Counted from the stretch's first letter, positions 17,883 to 26,930 are shown. The stretch is 64,000 nt of DNA from Paracoccus saliphilus (GCF_028553805.1 NZ_CP067140.1:1302001-1366000), one strand, 5' to 3'. Numbers and translations: made by a program. The notes: generated from the sequence alone by a model not told the origin.

Positions 17883-18788
17883 ATGAAAAAGATTACCCTT
17901 CTCAGCGGTGCGACCGCCATTCTGACGGCTCTGTCGGTTCCGGCCTTTGCCCAAACCGAAATCGCAACCGGTGCCGGCGCGACCGGCGTCGCAGACGTGA
18001 ATGACGGTATCACGGATATCGAAGACGCCGTGGAAGACAGCTTCGAGCGTTCGGCCGATCCCGACCGTTTTGGCCCCTCGGACCGCCGTCAGGGTCTGTT
18101 CGGCAACATGTCCCTGAGCTATACCGGCCGTACCGGCAACACCGAGAATCAGGATTTCGCCCTGGCCGGCCGTCTTCAGCATAACCAGGCGCCTTTCGCG
18201 CAGAGCATCGGTCTCGCGATCGAGTTCGGCGAGGATGACGATGGCAACAAGGACAAGGAAGAAGTCAGCGCGATCTATGACGCGCAGTACTACTTCAACG
18301 ATCGCTTCTATGCCTTCGCCCTGGGCCGCATCAATATCGACGGTCTGGTCGATGGCTATGACAACACCGATGAGAGTGTTCGCGATTTTGACGAGGATGA
18401 CGATCTGCGCCGCGACGGCTTCCTCGGCTTCGGTCCGGGTTACCGCGTGATCAACACCGACACGACCACCTGGCGCGTTCAGGCCGGTGTCGGCGTTCGC
18501 TACACCCAGACTGGTCTGCAGCACCTGCAGGACGAGTCGGAAACCGAAGTCGGTTACATCGCCTCGTCGCGTGTCTATCACCGCTTCAACGAAACGGTGT
18601 TCGTGACCAACGATACCGACTACCTGACCTCGAGCGAGGGCGGAGACGTTCTGACCAACGAATTCGGCGTCAACTTCAAGATGTCGGATCAGCTGGCAAC
18701 CCGTCTCAGCTACACCACCGAGTACCAGTCGGATCGTGAAATCCGCACCGACAACACGCTTGGTGTTGCGGTCGTTTACGGCTTCTGA
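17883..18788 (+). CDS. DUF481 (YdiY-like) outer-membrane beta-barrel protein
   Basis: 301-residue secreted protein with a clear Sec signal peptide (MKKITLLSGATAILTALSVP, cleavage after AFA at about residue 22). The mature part is a DUF481 barrel, the family called salt-induced outer membrane proteins: GLFGNMSLSYTGRTGNTENQ, then alternating aromatic strands with acidic turns (FGEDDDGNKDKEE, RDFDEDDDLRRDG), ending in the outer-membrane C-terminal phenylalanine VVYGF. The very acidic turns suggest surface exposure and salt tolerance. AATGAGGA precedes the ATG, and a strong terminator follows. Confidence 0.85.
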   Translation: MKKITLLSGATAILTALSVPAFAQTEIATGAGATGVADVNDGITDIEDAVEDSFERSADPDRFGPSDRRQGLFGNMSLSYTGRTGNTENQDFALAGRLQHNQAPFAQSIGLAIEFGEDDDGNKDKEEVSAIYDAQYYFNDRFYAFALGRINIDGLVDGYDNTDESVRDFDEDDDLRRDGFLGFGPGYRVINTDTTTWRVQAGVGVRYTQTGLQHLQDESETEVGYIASSRVYHRFNETVFVTNDTDYLTSSEGGDVLTNEFGVNFKMSDQLATRLSYTTEYQSDREIRTDNTLGVAVVYGF

Positions 18789-18819
18789 TCCGTTCCCTCT
18801 GATCAGTAGTCTCTCTGGG

Positions 18820-18851
18820 AAGGGCGGGTGCAAACCCGTCCTTCTTTTTTG
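18820..18851 (+). terminator. Rho-independent terminator after the DUF481 gene
   Basis: Stem AAGGGCGGGT / ACCCGTCCTT (10 bp with one G-T pair), loop GCAA, then CTTTTTTG. It lies back to back with the opposite-strand terminator of the 6S RNA gene. Confidence 0.85.
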
Positions 18852-18866
18852 TTTGACCGGAATAAT

Positions 18867-18901
18867 GAAAACCCCGCCACGCATCACAGACGGGGCGGGG
18901 T
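18867..18901 (-). terminator. Rho-independent terminator of the 6S RNA gene
   Basis: On the minus strand, ACCCCGCC / GGCGGGGT form an 8-bp stem around a 15-base loop, then TTTTC. No protein gene on the minus strand ends here, which points to a non-coding transcript upstream. Confidence 0.7.
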
Positions 18902-19013
18902 ATCTGGTGGCGGGAACCGCAGCGACCGCGGCAGCTTGAGATTTCCCGAAAGCCTGAACGATCAGGTGGGCGCCAGATAACGAGACCAAGGCCCCGACAG
19001 AGCCAGCTCCCTC
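18888..19013 (-). ncRNA. ssrS: 6S RNA
   Basis: A minus-strand transcript of about 125-150 nt is bounded by a perfect TATAAT at 19025-19020 (predicted start 19013) and the terminator ending near 18867. The RNA folds like 6S: closing stem GGG..CUGG with CCAG..CCC, GGGGCC with GGUUCC, a central bubble with the small CCGC/GCGG hairpin on its 3' side, and an apical stem capped by CCUG/CAGG. The stretch CCCACCUG...CAGGCUUUCGGG and the following UCUCAAGCUGCCGCGG resemble the matching part of E. coli 6S (CACCU...AGGG...AGCCUGCGGCGG). It would bind the RpoD holoenzyme by mimicking an open promoter. Exact ends are estimates. Confidence 0.78.
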
Positions 19014-19150
19014 GGAAAAATTATAGGCCAGTGGAAAAATGGCCGCTCGCGAGAAGAACAGAAGCCCGCCAAGACGGACAGATAAGCCGTGGCGGACCGG
19101 CTTTCAAGCGGCGCGGGCATAAAAGCTATGGAACGGGCGACTTGTCAGAT

Positions 19151-19165
19151 GTTTCTGTTTCGTTC
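19151..19165 (+). promoter_or_regulatory. Candidate LexA (SOS) box upstream of mmcB
   Basis: GTTT-N7-GTTC, one mismatch from the alphaproteobacterial LexA consensus GTTC-N7-GTTC, ends 13 bp before the mmcB start. mmcB is a LexA-regulated, damage-induced gene in Caulobacter, which supports the call. Confidence 0.5.
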
Positions 19166-19178
19166 TATATCTACTCAT

Positions 19179-19622
19179 ATGGAACACACTTTGCCTTCCT
19201 TGCCGGGGCAACGACTGGCTCGCGGCGTCGCGCGGCTGTTGCGCAGCATGGATCATGCGGTGCTGACCGAATTCGTGCCGATACGGGGTTTGCGTGTCGA
19301 TGTGATCAGCCTTGGCCCAAAGGGGGAGCTGTGGATCGTCGAATGCAAGAGCAGCCGGGCGGATTTCTCGAGTGATCGGAAATGGCAGGGCTACCTGGAA
19401 TGGTGCGATCGATATTTCTGGGCGGTGGATGCGGATTTCCCGACCGACCTGCTGCCCGCGGATCATGGATTGATCCTCGCCGATCCCTATGATGCCGAAA
19501 TCCAGCGCATGGCCCCCGAGACGCGCCTTGCCGGGGCGAGGCGCGCCAAGGTCACGCGTGATTTCGCACGGGCCGCGGCGCTACGATTGCAGGGCAGTAT
19601 CGATCCTCAGCCATTCGCTTGA
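19179..19622 (+). CDS. mmcB: MmcB family DNA repair protein (putative endonuclease)
   Basis: 147-residue MmcB-like protein (restriction-endonuclease-like fold; needed for mitomycin C resistance in Caulobacter). The nuclease-like core is visible: LRVDVISLGPKGELWIVECKSS, an Asp ... ExK pattern at about residues 38-59, followed by DFSSDRKWQGYLEWCDRYFW and LILADPYDAEIQR. I start at the ATG at 19179, which gives the family N-terminus; an in-frame ATG at 19089 would overlap the candidate SOS box. It is divergent from the 6S RNA. Confidence 0.85.
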   Translation: MEHTLPSLPGQRLARGVARLLRSMDHAVLTEFVPIRGLRVDVISLGPKGELWIVECKSSRADFSSDRKWQGYLEWCDRYFWAVDADFPTDLLPADHGLILADPYDAEIQRMAPETRLAGARRAKVTRDFARAAALRLQGSIDPQPFA

Positions 19623-19627
19623 GGATA

Positions 19628-20521
19628 TCAGCGATTTGGCCACAATGCCGCGTGGCGATTCACATCCTTGTAAAGCAGATAGCGGAACCGTCCCGGTCCC
19701 CCCGCATAGCAGGCCTGTGGGCAGAAGGCGCGCAGCCACATGAAATCGCCGGGTCCGACCTCGGCCCAATCGCGGTTGAGGCGATAGACGGCCTTGCCTT
19801 CCAGCACGAAGAGCCCGTGTTCCATCACATGGGTTTCGGCGAAGGGAATCGAGCCGCCGGGTTGGAATGTGACCACGGTGATATGCATGTCGTGGCGCAG
19901 ATCGGCCGGGTCCATGAAGCGGGTCGTGGCCCAGGCCCCGTCGGTATCGGGCATGGGCGAGGGGGCGATATCCTGCTCCTGCGCGACGATCGGGTCGGGA
20001 TGGTTGAGGCCATGGACAGGCTGCCAGCGCTTGCGCCACCAGTGGAACCCGGCCTCGCCGGTGGTGATATTGCGCAGCGACCATGCCGTTCCCGGCGGCA
20101 CATAGGCGAAACCGCCCGGTGTCAGGTCATGGGCGGTGCCGTCGATGGTGACGCGCAAGCTGCCGCCGGTCACAAAGATCGCGTGCTGGATCTCGGGATC
20201 GTCATCGGGATGGTCGCTGCCGCCGCCCTCGGCCAGTTCCACGATATATTGACTGAAGGTCTCGGCAAAACCGGAAAGCGGGCGGGCAAGCACCCACATC
20301 CGCATTCCTTCCCATCCCGGCAGGTAGCTGGTGACGATATCGCGCATCACCGTGCGTGGGATGATCGCATAGGCATCGGTGAAGACAGCGGTATCGGTCG
20401 TCAGCCCGGCCTGTGGAGGCAGCCCCGCCACGGGACCGGCATAAGAGCCGGTCGGATGCGTGCTACGGGGCACGGAGGCGGGATCGCCGGTCGGAGCACC
20501 TTTTGGCGGCTGATCGCTCAT
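19628..20521 (-). CDS. allE: (S)-ureidoglycine aminohydrolase
   Basis: 297-residue bicupin enzyme that converts (S)-ureidoglycine, the product of allantoate amidohydrolase, to ureidoglycolate and ammonia. Two cupin halves are visible: QHAIFVTGGSLRVTIDG with GGFAYVPPGTAWSLRN (about 110-150), and the metal-binding second half ETHVMEHGLFVLEGKAVY (about 235-252) with GDFMWLRAFCPQ. It overlaps the upstream puuE-uraD gene by 4 bases (ATGA), so the two form one catabolic operon. Also called uglY/ylbA. Confidence 0.92.
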   Translation of the reverse strand: MSDQPPKGAPTGDPASVPRSTHPTGSYAGPVAGLPPQAGLTTDTAVFTDAYAIIPRTVMRDIVTSYLPGWEGMRMWVLARPLSGFAETFSQYIVELAEGGGSDHPDDDPEIQHAIFVTGGSLRVTIDGTAHDLTPGGFAYVPPGTAWSLRNITTGEAGFHWWRKRWQPVHGLNHPDPIVAQEQDIAPSPMPDTDGAWATTRFMDPADLRHDMHITVVTFQPGGSIPFAETHVMEHGLFVLEGKAVYRLNRDWAEVGPGDFMWLRAFCPQACYAGGPGRFRYLLYKDVNRHAALWPNR

Positions 20522-21921
20522 TTCAGGACCTCCTTGAGCCGAAGTTCGGCGATACGCATGACCTGCGCCTCGGCCTCTCCGCGTTCGGTAGGGGTGTCGT
20601 TATCCGCCCGCGCCTGCATGGCGGCGAGGATGCCTGCCTTGTCATGGTCGCGCACGGCGATGATGAAGGGAAAACCGTGCTTGGCCGTGTAGGCGTCGTT
20701 CAGGCGGGTGAACTCCGTGCGCTCGGCATCGGTCAGCGCGTCCAGCCCGGCGCTGGCCTGTTCGGCGGTGCTCTCGGCGGTCAGGCGCTTTGCGGCGGCC
20801 AGCTTGCCCGCCAGGTCGGGATGGGCGGTCAGCACGCCAAGCCGTTCCTCGTCGCTGGCGGCACGGAAGACCTGAGCCATCCGGGCGGCAAGCCCCGCCG
20901 CGCTGTCATGCACGGCCCCCATTTCCCCATCCCAGACACGTTCCGCGATGAAGGGAGAGTGCTCGTAGATACCGCCGAAGGATTCGACGAAGGCGGCGCG
21001 GTCCATTTGCGAGGGGCGGGTGCGGTCCTGGTAGGGATGCACCTGCTTCCAGTGGCGCGCGATATCGAGGCGGGTCGCAAACCACACGCCCTCATGCGCA
21101 CGGGCATGTTCGATGAAGCGGCGCACTGCCTCGGCCCGCCCGGGGCGTCCGGCCAACCGGCAATGCAGGCCGATGGACAGCATCTTGGGTGCGCCCTCGA
21201 GCCCTTCGCGATACAGGTTGTCAAATGCATCGCGCAGGTAGATGAAGAATTCCTCGCCATTGGTAAAGCCGCCATTGGCGAAACGCATGTCATTGGCGTC
21301 CAGCGTATAGGGCACCATCAGCTGCGGCTTGCCCTTATGGATATGCCAGAAGGGCAGTTCGTCGGCATAGGTGTCGGCAAGATACTCGAACCCGCCTTCT
21401 TCACAACCAAGCGCCACCGTGTTCATCGAGGCGCGGCCCTGGTAGAATCCCAGGGGACGGCTGCCGGTGACCTCGGTATGGATGCGGACCGCCTCGGCGA
21501 TATGCTCGGCCTCGGTCTCGCGCGAGACATCCTTGTATTCGATCCATTTATAGCCATGGGTGGCCATTTCCCACCCGGCATCCATCATGGCACGGGTCTG
21601 TTCGGGGCTGCGCTGCAGGGCAGTGGCGACGCCATAGACCGTGACGGGGATATCCTTGAGGATGCGGTGCAGGCGCCAGAACCCGGCGCGGGCGCCGTAT
21701 TCATAGATCGTTTCCATGTTCCAGTGCCGCTGGCCGGGCCAGGGCTGTGCGCCGGGGATTTCCGACAGGAAGCCTTCCGAGGCGGCGTCGCCATGCTCGA
21801 TGCTGTTCTCGCCGCCTTCCTCGTAATTGACGACGATCTGGATGGCGATTCTCGCGCCTCCGGGCCATTGCGGATCCGGGGTGTTTTCGCCATATCCTCG
21901 CATGTCGCGGCTGTAGCGCAT
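20518..21921 (-). CDS. puuE: Fusion of allantoinase PuuE and OHCU decarboxylase UraD
   Basis: 467-residue two-domain protein. Residues 1 to about 305 are the PuuE-type, polysaccharide-deacetylase-fold allantoinase (RIAIQIVVNYEEGGENSI, WEMATHGYKWIEYKDVS, and GLHCRLAGRPGRAEAVRRF), which opens allantoin. Residues from about 308 are 2-oxo-4-hydroxy-4-carboxy-5-ureidoimidazoline decarboxylase (FVESFGGIYEHSPFIAERV, VLTAHPDLAGKLA with the catalytic HPDLA, and LNDAYTAKHGFPFIIAVR). The two domains act on consecutive ring-opening steps after urate oxidation. Operon with the ureidoglycine aminohydrolase; divergent from the purine permease. Confidence 0.93.
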   Translation of the reverse strand: MRYSRDMRGYGENTPDPQWPGGARIAIQIVVNYEEGGENSIEHGDAASEGFLSEIPGAQPWPGQRHWNMETIYEYGARAGFWRLHRILKDIPVTVYGVATALQRSPEQTRAMMDAGWEMATHGYKWIEYKDVSRETEAEHIAEAVRIHTEVTGSRPLGFYQGRASMNTVALGCEEGGFEYLADTYADELPFWHIHKGKPQLMVPYTLDANDMRFANGGFTNGEEFFIYLRDAFDNLYREGLEGAPKMLSIGLHCRLAGRPGRAEAVRRFIEHARAHEGVWFATRLDIARHWKQVHPYQDRTRPSQMDRAAFVESFGGIYEHSPFIAERVWDGEMGAVHDSAAGLAARMAQVFRAASDEERLGVLTAHPDLAGKLAAAKRLTAESTAEQASAGLDALTDAERTEFTRLNDAYTAKHGFPFIIAVRDHDKAGILAAMQARADNDTPTERGEAEAQVMRIAELRLKEVLK

Positions 21922-22143
21922 CGTGCCTGTCCTCCGGTTGGCTCATCAGTCTACAACAAACATCGCGGGGCATGGCCCGGCAAGCGGGCAAGAGTGAAAT
22001 TCTGTATCAATGAAACGGCGAAGATCGGTTGCGGTTTCAATCCAGCATTGAAAGACTTCCGGTTTCGGGCAGATTGCAGGACGGATCGCGACACCAATAA
22101 GCTGCGGCATGGCGGCCTCGCTGGCCGCGCGGAGGGAGAATTC

Positions 22144-23445
22144 ATGGAACGTTACTTCAAGCTGGCCGAGCATGGCAGCAGTATCAGGACCGAGGTGATC
22201 GCAGGCGTGACCACCTTCCTGACAATGGCCTATATTATTTTCGTCAATCCCGACATCCTGTCCTCGACCGGCATGGACCGGGACGCGGTCTTCGTGGCGA
22301 CTTGCCTTGCGGCCGCAATCGGCTCGGCCATCATGGGGCTGTGGGCGAACTGGCCCATCGGCATGGCACCGGGAATGGGGCTGAACGCGTTTTTCGCCTT
22401 TACCGTCGTGGGGGCGATGGGCTTTACGTGGCAAGAGGCGCTCGGCGCGGTGTTCGTCAGCGGGATCATCTTCCTGATCCTGTCGGTGACGGGAATCCGT
22501 CGCTGGCTGATCTCGGGCATTCCGACCTCGATGCGCAGCGCGATTGCCGCCGGGATCGGCTTGTTCCTGGCGATCATCGCGATGAAATCGTCGGGGATTG
22601 TCGTGGCCAGCGATGCGACCTTCGTCATGCTTGGCGACCTGACCTCGACGGGGACGCTGCTGACGATTGCCGGCTTCTTCATTATCGCGGCACTGGATGC
22701 GCTCAAGGTTCCCGGATCGATCCTGATCGGCATCCTCGTCATTACCGTGGCGGCGATGCTGCTGGGCGTGACCCAGTTCAGCGGCGTGATGTCCGCACCG
22801 CCCTCTATCGCGCCGACTTTCATGCAGCTCGATCTGCTGGGCGCGCTGAGCTTCGGCATCTTCCACGTGATCCTGGTCATGGTGCTGGTCGAGGTATTCG
22901 ATGCTACCGGGACCCTGATCGGTGTCGCCAAGCGCGGGGGGCTTCTGACCGAGGGGCCGACGCATAAGAACAAGAATCTCGGCCGTGCGCTGATGGCGGA
23001 TTCATCGGCGATCCTGGCGGGCTCGATGCTGGGGACCTCTTCGACCACCGCCTATGCCGAAAGCGCCTCGGGCGTGCAGGCGGGTGGCCGGACCGGTCTG
23101 ACGGCGCTGGTTGTCGCGGCATTATTCCTGCTGGCGATGTTCTTTGCGCCGCTTGCGGGCGCGGTGCCCGCTGTCGCGACCGCTCCGGCATTGCTCTACG
23201 TGGCGGCGTTGATGGTGCGGGAACTGACCGAGGTCGATTTCGACGACGTGACCGAGGCCGCGCCAGCCGTGCTGACCGCGATTGCCATGCCCTTCACCTA
23301 TTCCATCGCCAACGGGCTGGCCTTTGGCTTTGTCAGCTACGCGGTGCTGAAGCTGTTGACCGGCCGTGCGCGCGAGGTTCACGCGGCGACATGGATCGTC
23401 GCCGCGCTGTTCGTGATCCGCTTCGCCTTCTTCCCCGAAGGGTAA
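22144..23445 (+). CDS. NCS2 / AzgA-family purine permease
   Basis: 433-residue, 12-14-helix transporter of the AzgA-like branch of the NCS2 family, importing adenine, guanine, hypoxanthine or related purines with protons. Signatures: TEVIAGVTTFLTMAYIIFVNP at residues 16-36, IGMAPGMGLNAFFAFTVVGA (about 75-95), VEVFDATGTLIGVAKRGGLL and the SSTTAYAESASGVQAGGRTG motif (about 300-320). ATG at 22144 with GGAGGGAG upstream; the reading frame stays open far upstream, but that part is antisense to the ureide genes. The divergent ureide operon suggests purine salvage or catabolism as a nitrogen source. Confidence 0.92.
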   Translation: MERYFKLAEHGSSIRTEVIAGVTTFLTMAYIIFVNPDILSSTGMDRDAVFVATCLAAAIGSAIMGLWANWPIGMAPGMGLNAFFAFTVVGAMGFTWQEALGAVFVSGIIFLILSVTGIRRWLISGIPTSMRSAIAAGIGLFLAIIAMKSSGIVVASDATFVMLGDLTSTGTLLTIAGFFIIAALDALKVPGSILIGILVITVAAMLLGVTQFSGVMSAPPSIAPTFMQLDLLGALSFGIFHVILVMVLVEVFDATGTLIGVAKRGGLLTEGPTHKNKNLGRALMADSSAILAGSMLGTSSTTAYAESASGVQAGGRTGLTALVVAALFLLAMFFAPLAGAVPAVATAPALLYVAALMVRELTEVDFDDVTEAAPAVLTAIAMPFTYSIANGLAFGFVSYAVLKLLTGRAREVHAATWIVAALFVIRFAFFPEG

Positions 23446-23471
23446 GGGGCGCGTTCGCCTGACGGGAAATA

Positions 23472-23491
23472 CGGGGGCTGAAAAGCCCCCG
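23472..23491. terminator. Hairpin between convergent permease and membrane-protein genes
   Basis: Perfect 8-bp stem CGGGGGCT / AGCCCCCG with a GAAA tetraloop in the 54-bp gap between the stop codons at 23445 and 23500. No T-run, so it may stop either transcript only weakly. Confidence 0.5.
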
Positions 23492-23499
23492 GAAACGTC

Positions 23500-23976
23500 T
23501 CAGCGAACCATGACGGCTTCGCGTGTTTCCATGATCCACGCAGCGACAACGGCAAAGAGCACATGGCCGATAAGCGCGACCCATGTGATTCCGGTAAAGC
23601 CCAGGAAGGGCGGGTTGCCCGCGACCAGATGCGCCATGATGTAAAGCGCAAAGACCCAGAGCACCACGCCATAGGCAAGAGCCGTCACGATCCATGGCAG
23701 GGCGGGCATGAGTTTCTGCTGGATGGGCCGGGCGATCAGATACCAGCCGAGCGGGTAGAAGATCAGTCCGGTGATGACATGCAGAAGATAGCCGAGCTCG
23801 GGGGACCTGAATCCGGTCAACACCTGGATAGTTTGGGTCGCCAGCGGCACCGGTGCCAGTTTCGACATGCCGATCAGGGGGCTGATCGCCTGACCATATG
23901 AATCGAAGGCAAGCGTGGCAAGCGCACCTGCGGCGAGTATCGTGAAGATATGAGATTCCGATTTTTGTTCGATCAT
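23500..23976 (-). CDS. Integral membrane protein of unknown function, four segments
   Basis: 158-residue hydrophobic protein with about four membrane segments (around residues 10-25, 58-82, 95-115 and 130-150). It begins MIEQKSESHIFTILAAGALA and carries the pattern LLHVITGLIFYPLGWYLIARP followed by ALAYGVVLWVFALYIMAHLV, reminiscent of small uncharacterised membrane proteins such as the DUF6789 group. No catalytic motif is visible. It stands alone, convergent with the purine permease and separated from the FKBP gene by a 584-bp gap. Confidence 0.7.
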   Translation of the reverse strand: MIEQKSESHIFTILAAGALATLAFDSYGQAISPLIGMSKLAPVPLATQTIQVLTGFRSPELGYLLHVITGLIFYPLGWYLIARPIQQKLMPALPWIVTALAYGVVLWVFALYIMAHLVAGNPPFLGFTGITWVALIGHVLFAVVAAWIMETREAVMVR

Positions 23977-24126
23977 GGGCTGTCCCGTTCATAAACGCGC
24001 GGCCGGGTAATTCGTGCCGACTGTTTGCTGATACGTTAATAAACGGCGATCTGTTACAGCCACGCCCCGAATGTCGCATCCGGGCGATGTCTTTTAGAGC
24101 GTGTTGCGCTCATCCGGATTCGATCC

Positions 24127-24231
24127 CTTCTTCTTCATCCAAATACCCCGGGGGGTCGCCGGGAGGTCGCGCCACTGGTTCGAGAGACCTGCCGACGACG
24201 GGGCAGCGCCCCCGGCCATCGCGGGACGCAA
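24127..24231 (+). repeat. Interspersed repeat, long form (copy 1)
   Basis: Begins CTTCTTCTTCATCCAAATAC followed by a G-rich arm, then a block starting GCCACTGGTTCGAGAGACC and ending CATCGCGGGACGCAA. The second block (from about 24171) recurs almost base for base in the copy at 51044-51150. Confidence 0.7.
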
Positions 24232-24520
24232 ATGCCCGACATTTCCGAACCAACGCGACAGGCTCTAGGTATCGACAGTGCCTTGCAGCTTTCCGGCGCA
24301 TCCTGGGACACAAGATTGTCGCCTTCGCCCGCCGAAAACGGATCGGCCATAGCCCAAGGCCGCCGATGTACTCGGGGCGGCCTCGGTCGGCAGTCGGGCA
24401 AAATGCAGGAAATGCGTGAAGGAGGTGTGATCGAAATCACCAGGCCAATCTCGCAATCGCAGGCGTTTGCCGCTTGAAACGACAGCAAAGCCCCTCCGAA
24501 TTTCTCGTTGGGATGGTGGT

Positions 24521-24547
24521 AAGGCGGGCGCAATCCGCGCCCACCTT
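24521..24547 (-). terminator. Hairpin just downstream of the FKBP gene
   Basis: AAGG-GGGCGC / GCGCCC-CCTT arms with one mismatch and a short AATCC loop, immediately after the FKBP stop on the minus strand. Lacks a clear T-run, so confidence is modest. Confidence 0.45.
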
Positions 24548-24560
24548 GTTTCAAAATGGT

Positions 24561-24995
24561 TCAGGCTTCGACGATTTCCACCACTTCGACGTCGAAGATC
24601 AGATCCTGGCCGGCCAACGGATGGTTGGCGTCGACCGTCACTTCCTCTTCGGTCAGATCAACGACAGTAAGGGCGATCTGGCCACCGTCCTGAGTCGTCG
24701 CCTGAAGGTTGGTGCCGAGGGAAAGCTCGAGATCCGGCGGAAGCGTTGTACGAGACACGGTCTGGATCTGGTTTTCGTCGCGCGGGCCATAGGCTTCGTC
24801 TGCGGGAATGGTGAGCGTTCCGCTCTCGCCCACAGCCATGCCCTCGATCTGGCGGTCGAGGCCTGGAATGATCTGGCCACCGCCGACCTTGAATTCCAGG
24901 GGTTCGCGCCCGGAGGAGGAATCGAACTGGGTGCCATCGGGCAGTCTGCCGGTATAGTGAATACGGACAACATCGCCGCTGCTTACTTGGCTCAT
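24561..24995 (-). CDS. FKBP-type peptidyl-prolyl isomerase, SlyD-like
   Basis: 144-residue cytoplasmic prolyl isomerase and chaperone of the SlyD/FkpB type. The FKBP half is VRIHYTGRLPDGTQFDSS, GQIIPGLDRQIEGMAVGE and IPADEAYGPRDEN (residues 10-75); the insert-in-flap domain is residues about 75-120; the terminal NHPLAGQDLIFDVEVVEI is typical of SlyD-like proteins. The histidine-rich metal-binding tail of E. coli SlyD is missing. Start at 24995 gives MSQVSSGDVVRIHYTG; the frame continues upstream without family resemblance. Confidence 0.93.
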   Translation of the reverse strand: MSQVSSGDVVRIHYTGRLPDGTQFDSSSGREPLEFKVGGGQIIPGLDRQIEGMAVGESGTLTIPADEAYGPRDENQIQTVSRTTLPPDLELSLGTNLQATTQDGGQIALTVVDLTEEEVTVDANHPLAGQDLIFDVEVVEIVEA

Positions 24996-25275
24996 GTCTA
25001 TATCTCGATCGTTTTTGTGTGAGAAGAAGGTGGCGCAAGGACGCCACATGGGCGGCCGGGGGCGCGCCGGCGGTAAGGATGAGGGCAACGGCCTCATCAT
25101 CCTTTCAACCCCAGCCTAGTGCGTTGTTCGACCAGATGCAAACCGATGGGCGGGAATTTCGGTTCACCCGTTTCCATGCGTCATCTGTGATCGAAACACG
25201 AGATTTGGCCGCTATGCGCCGGTTCCGCTTCACCATGAGGTCGCAGGTGTCCCGCCAACCGATCTTCCGCAGATG

Positions 25276-26195
25276 TCAGCCTTGCTCGTAAGGCGTCGGC
25301 AGGGGACGGCCCGCGAAATAGGCGTCGATATTGTCCAGCACCAGTTGTGCCATCGCGCGCCGCGCCTCTGTGGTGGCCGAGCCGATATGCGGGGCCAGAA
25401 CGCAATTCGGCGCCTCCAGCAGGGAGGGCGGCACATTCGGCTCGTCATCGAAGACATCCAGCCCGGCACCGGCGATCTGGCCGGATTGCAGCGCATGCGC
25501 CAGCGCGGCGGTCTCGACCACCGGGCCGCGGGCGACATTGACCACGACCCCCCGAGGCCCGAGCGCCGTCAGGATCTCCGCATCGACGAGGCCACGGTTT
25601 TCGGCTCCTCCGGCGGCGGTGACGAAAAGCAGGTCACAATCGCGCGCCAGGGAAAGCGGGTCGGGACGATAGCTGTCGGGCACCCCCGGTTTTTCGGAGC
25701 GGGCGGTATAAAGAACCTCCATCCCCATGCCGCGCAGCAGATCGGCCAGCTTGCGCCCGATCCGCCCATAACCGAGGATTCCCGCCCGGCGTTCCAGCAC
25801 CGACATGCCCAGGGGCAGCTTGTTCTTGTCAGCCCAGGCCCCGGAGCGGATGAAGCGATCTCCCTCGGCGATGCGGCGACCGGCGGCTAATGCCAGGCCA
25901 AGCGCCATTTCGGCCACGGCGAGGGACAGCACGTCGGGGGTCGTGGTCACGGCAATGCCGCGGCGGCGCGCCTCGGGCAGATCGACGGCATCGACGCCGA
26001 CACCGTTCACCGCGATCAGCCGCAGGGCAGGCAGCGCCGCCATCTGCTTGGCGGACAGCCCGAGGCCGCCGGTGGTCAGCACCACCTCGACATCCGTCGC
26101 TGCGGCGATGTCGCGGATGACCTGGTAAGTCGTGGTCAGGCGATCAGCCACGTCCTGCGGTTCGAGTTTGGCAAGGCTCAGAATGCGTGGAAGGC

Positions 26196-26199
<4 letters not shown>
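25276..26199 (-). CDS. D-2-hydroxyacid dehydrogenase (glyoxylate/hydroxypyruvate reductase type)
   Basis: 307-residue NAD(P)-dependent dehydrogenase. The Rossmann motif is [16 protein letters not shown] (about residue 149-164), with catalytic Arg in [15 protein letters not shown] (about 231), Glu in [10 protein letters not shown] (about 260) and His in [16 protein letters not shown] (about 283). NADP preference is suggested by TARSEK after the second strand. It shares a 4-base overlap with the upstream ABC ATPase gene, an unusual pairing that suggests the transported compound is reduced by, or derived from, this enzyme. Substrate unproven. Confidence 0.9.

Positions 26200-26930
<731 letters not shown>

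Larger units (their letters stand above)
23977..24560. other. 584-bp gap with a repeat copy and no supported gene
   Basis: Contains the promoter side of the membrane-protein gene, the interspersed repeat at 24127-24231, about 290 bp with no recognised feature, and a GC-rich hairpin at 24521-24547 next to the FKBP stop. A minus-strand frame (24135-24554) is open across most of it, but its C-terminal part is only the translated repeat, so I do not call it a gene. Confidence 0.5.

Noticed and set aside
20413..22143. Plus-strand frame open for about 1.7 kb upstream of and continuous with the purine permease
   Set aside because: It is antisense to the well-supported ureide genes, shows no family resemblance, and the permease has its own ribosome site at 22144.
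24135..24554. Minus-strand frame covering the gap before the FKBP gene
   Set aside because: Part of its translation is the interspersed repeat itself, and no family match is visible.
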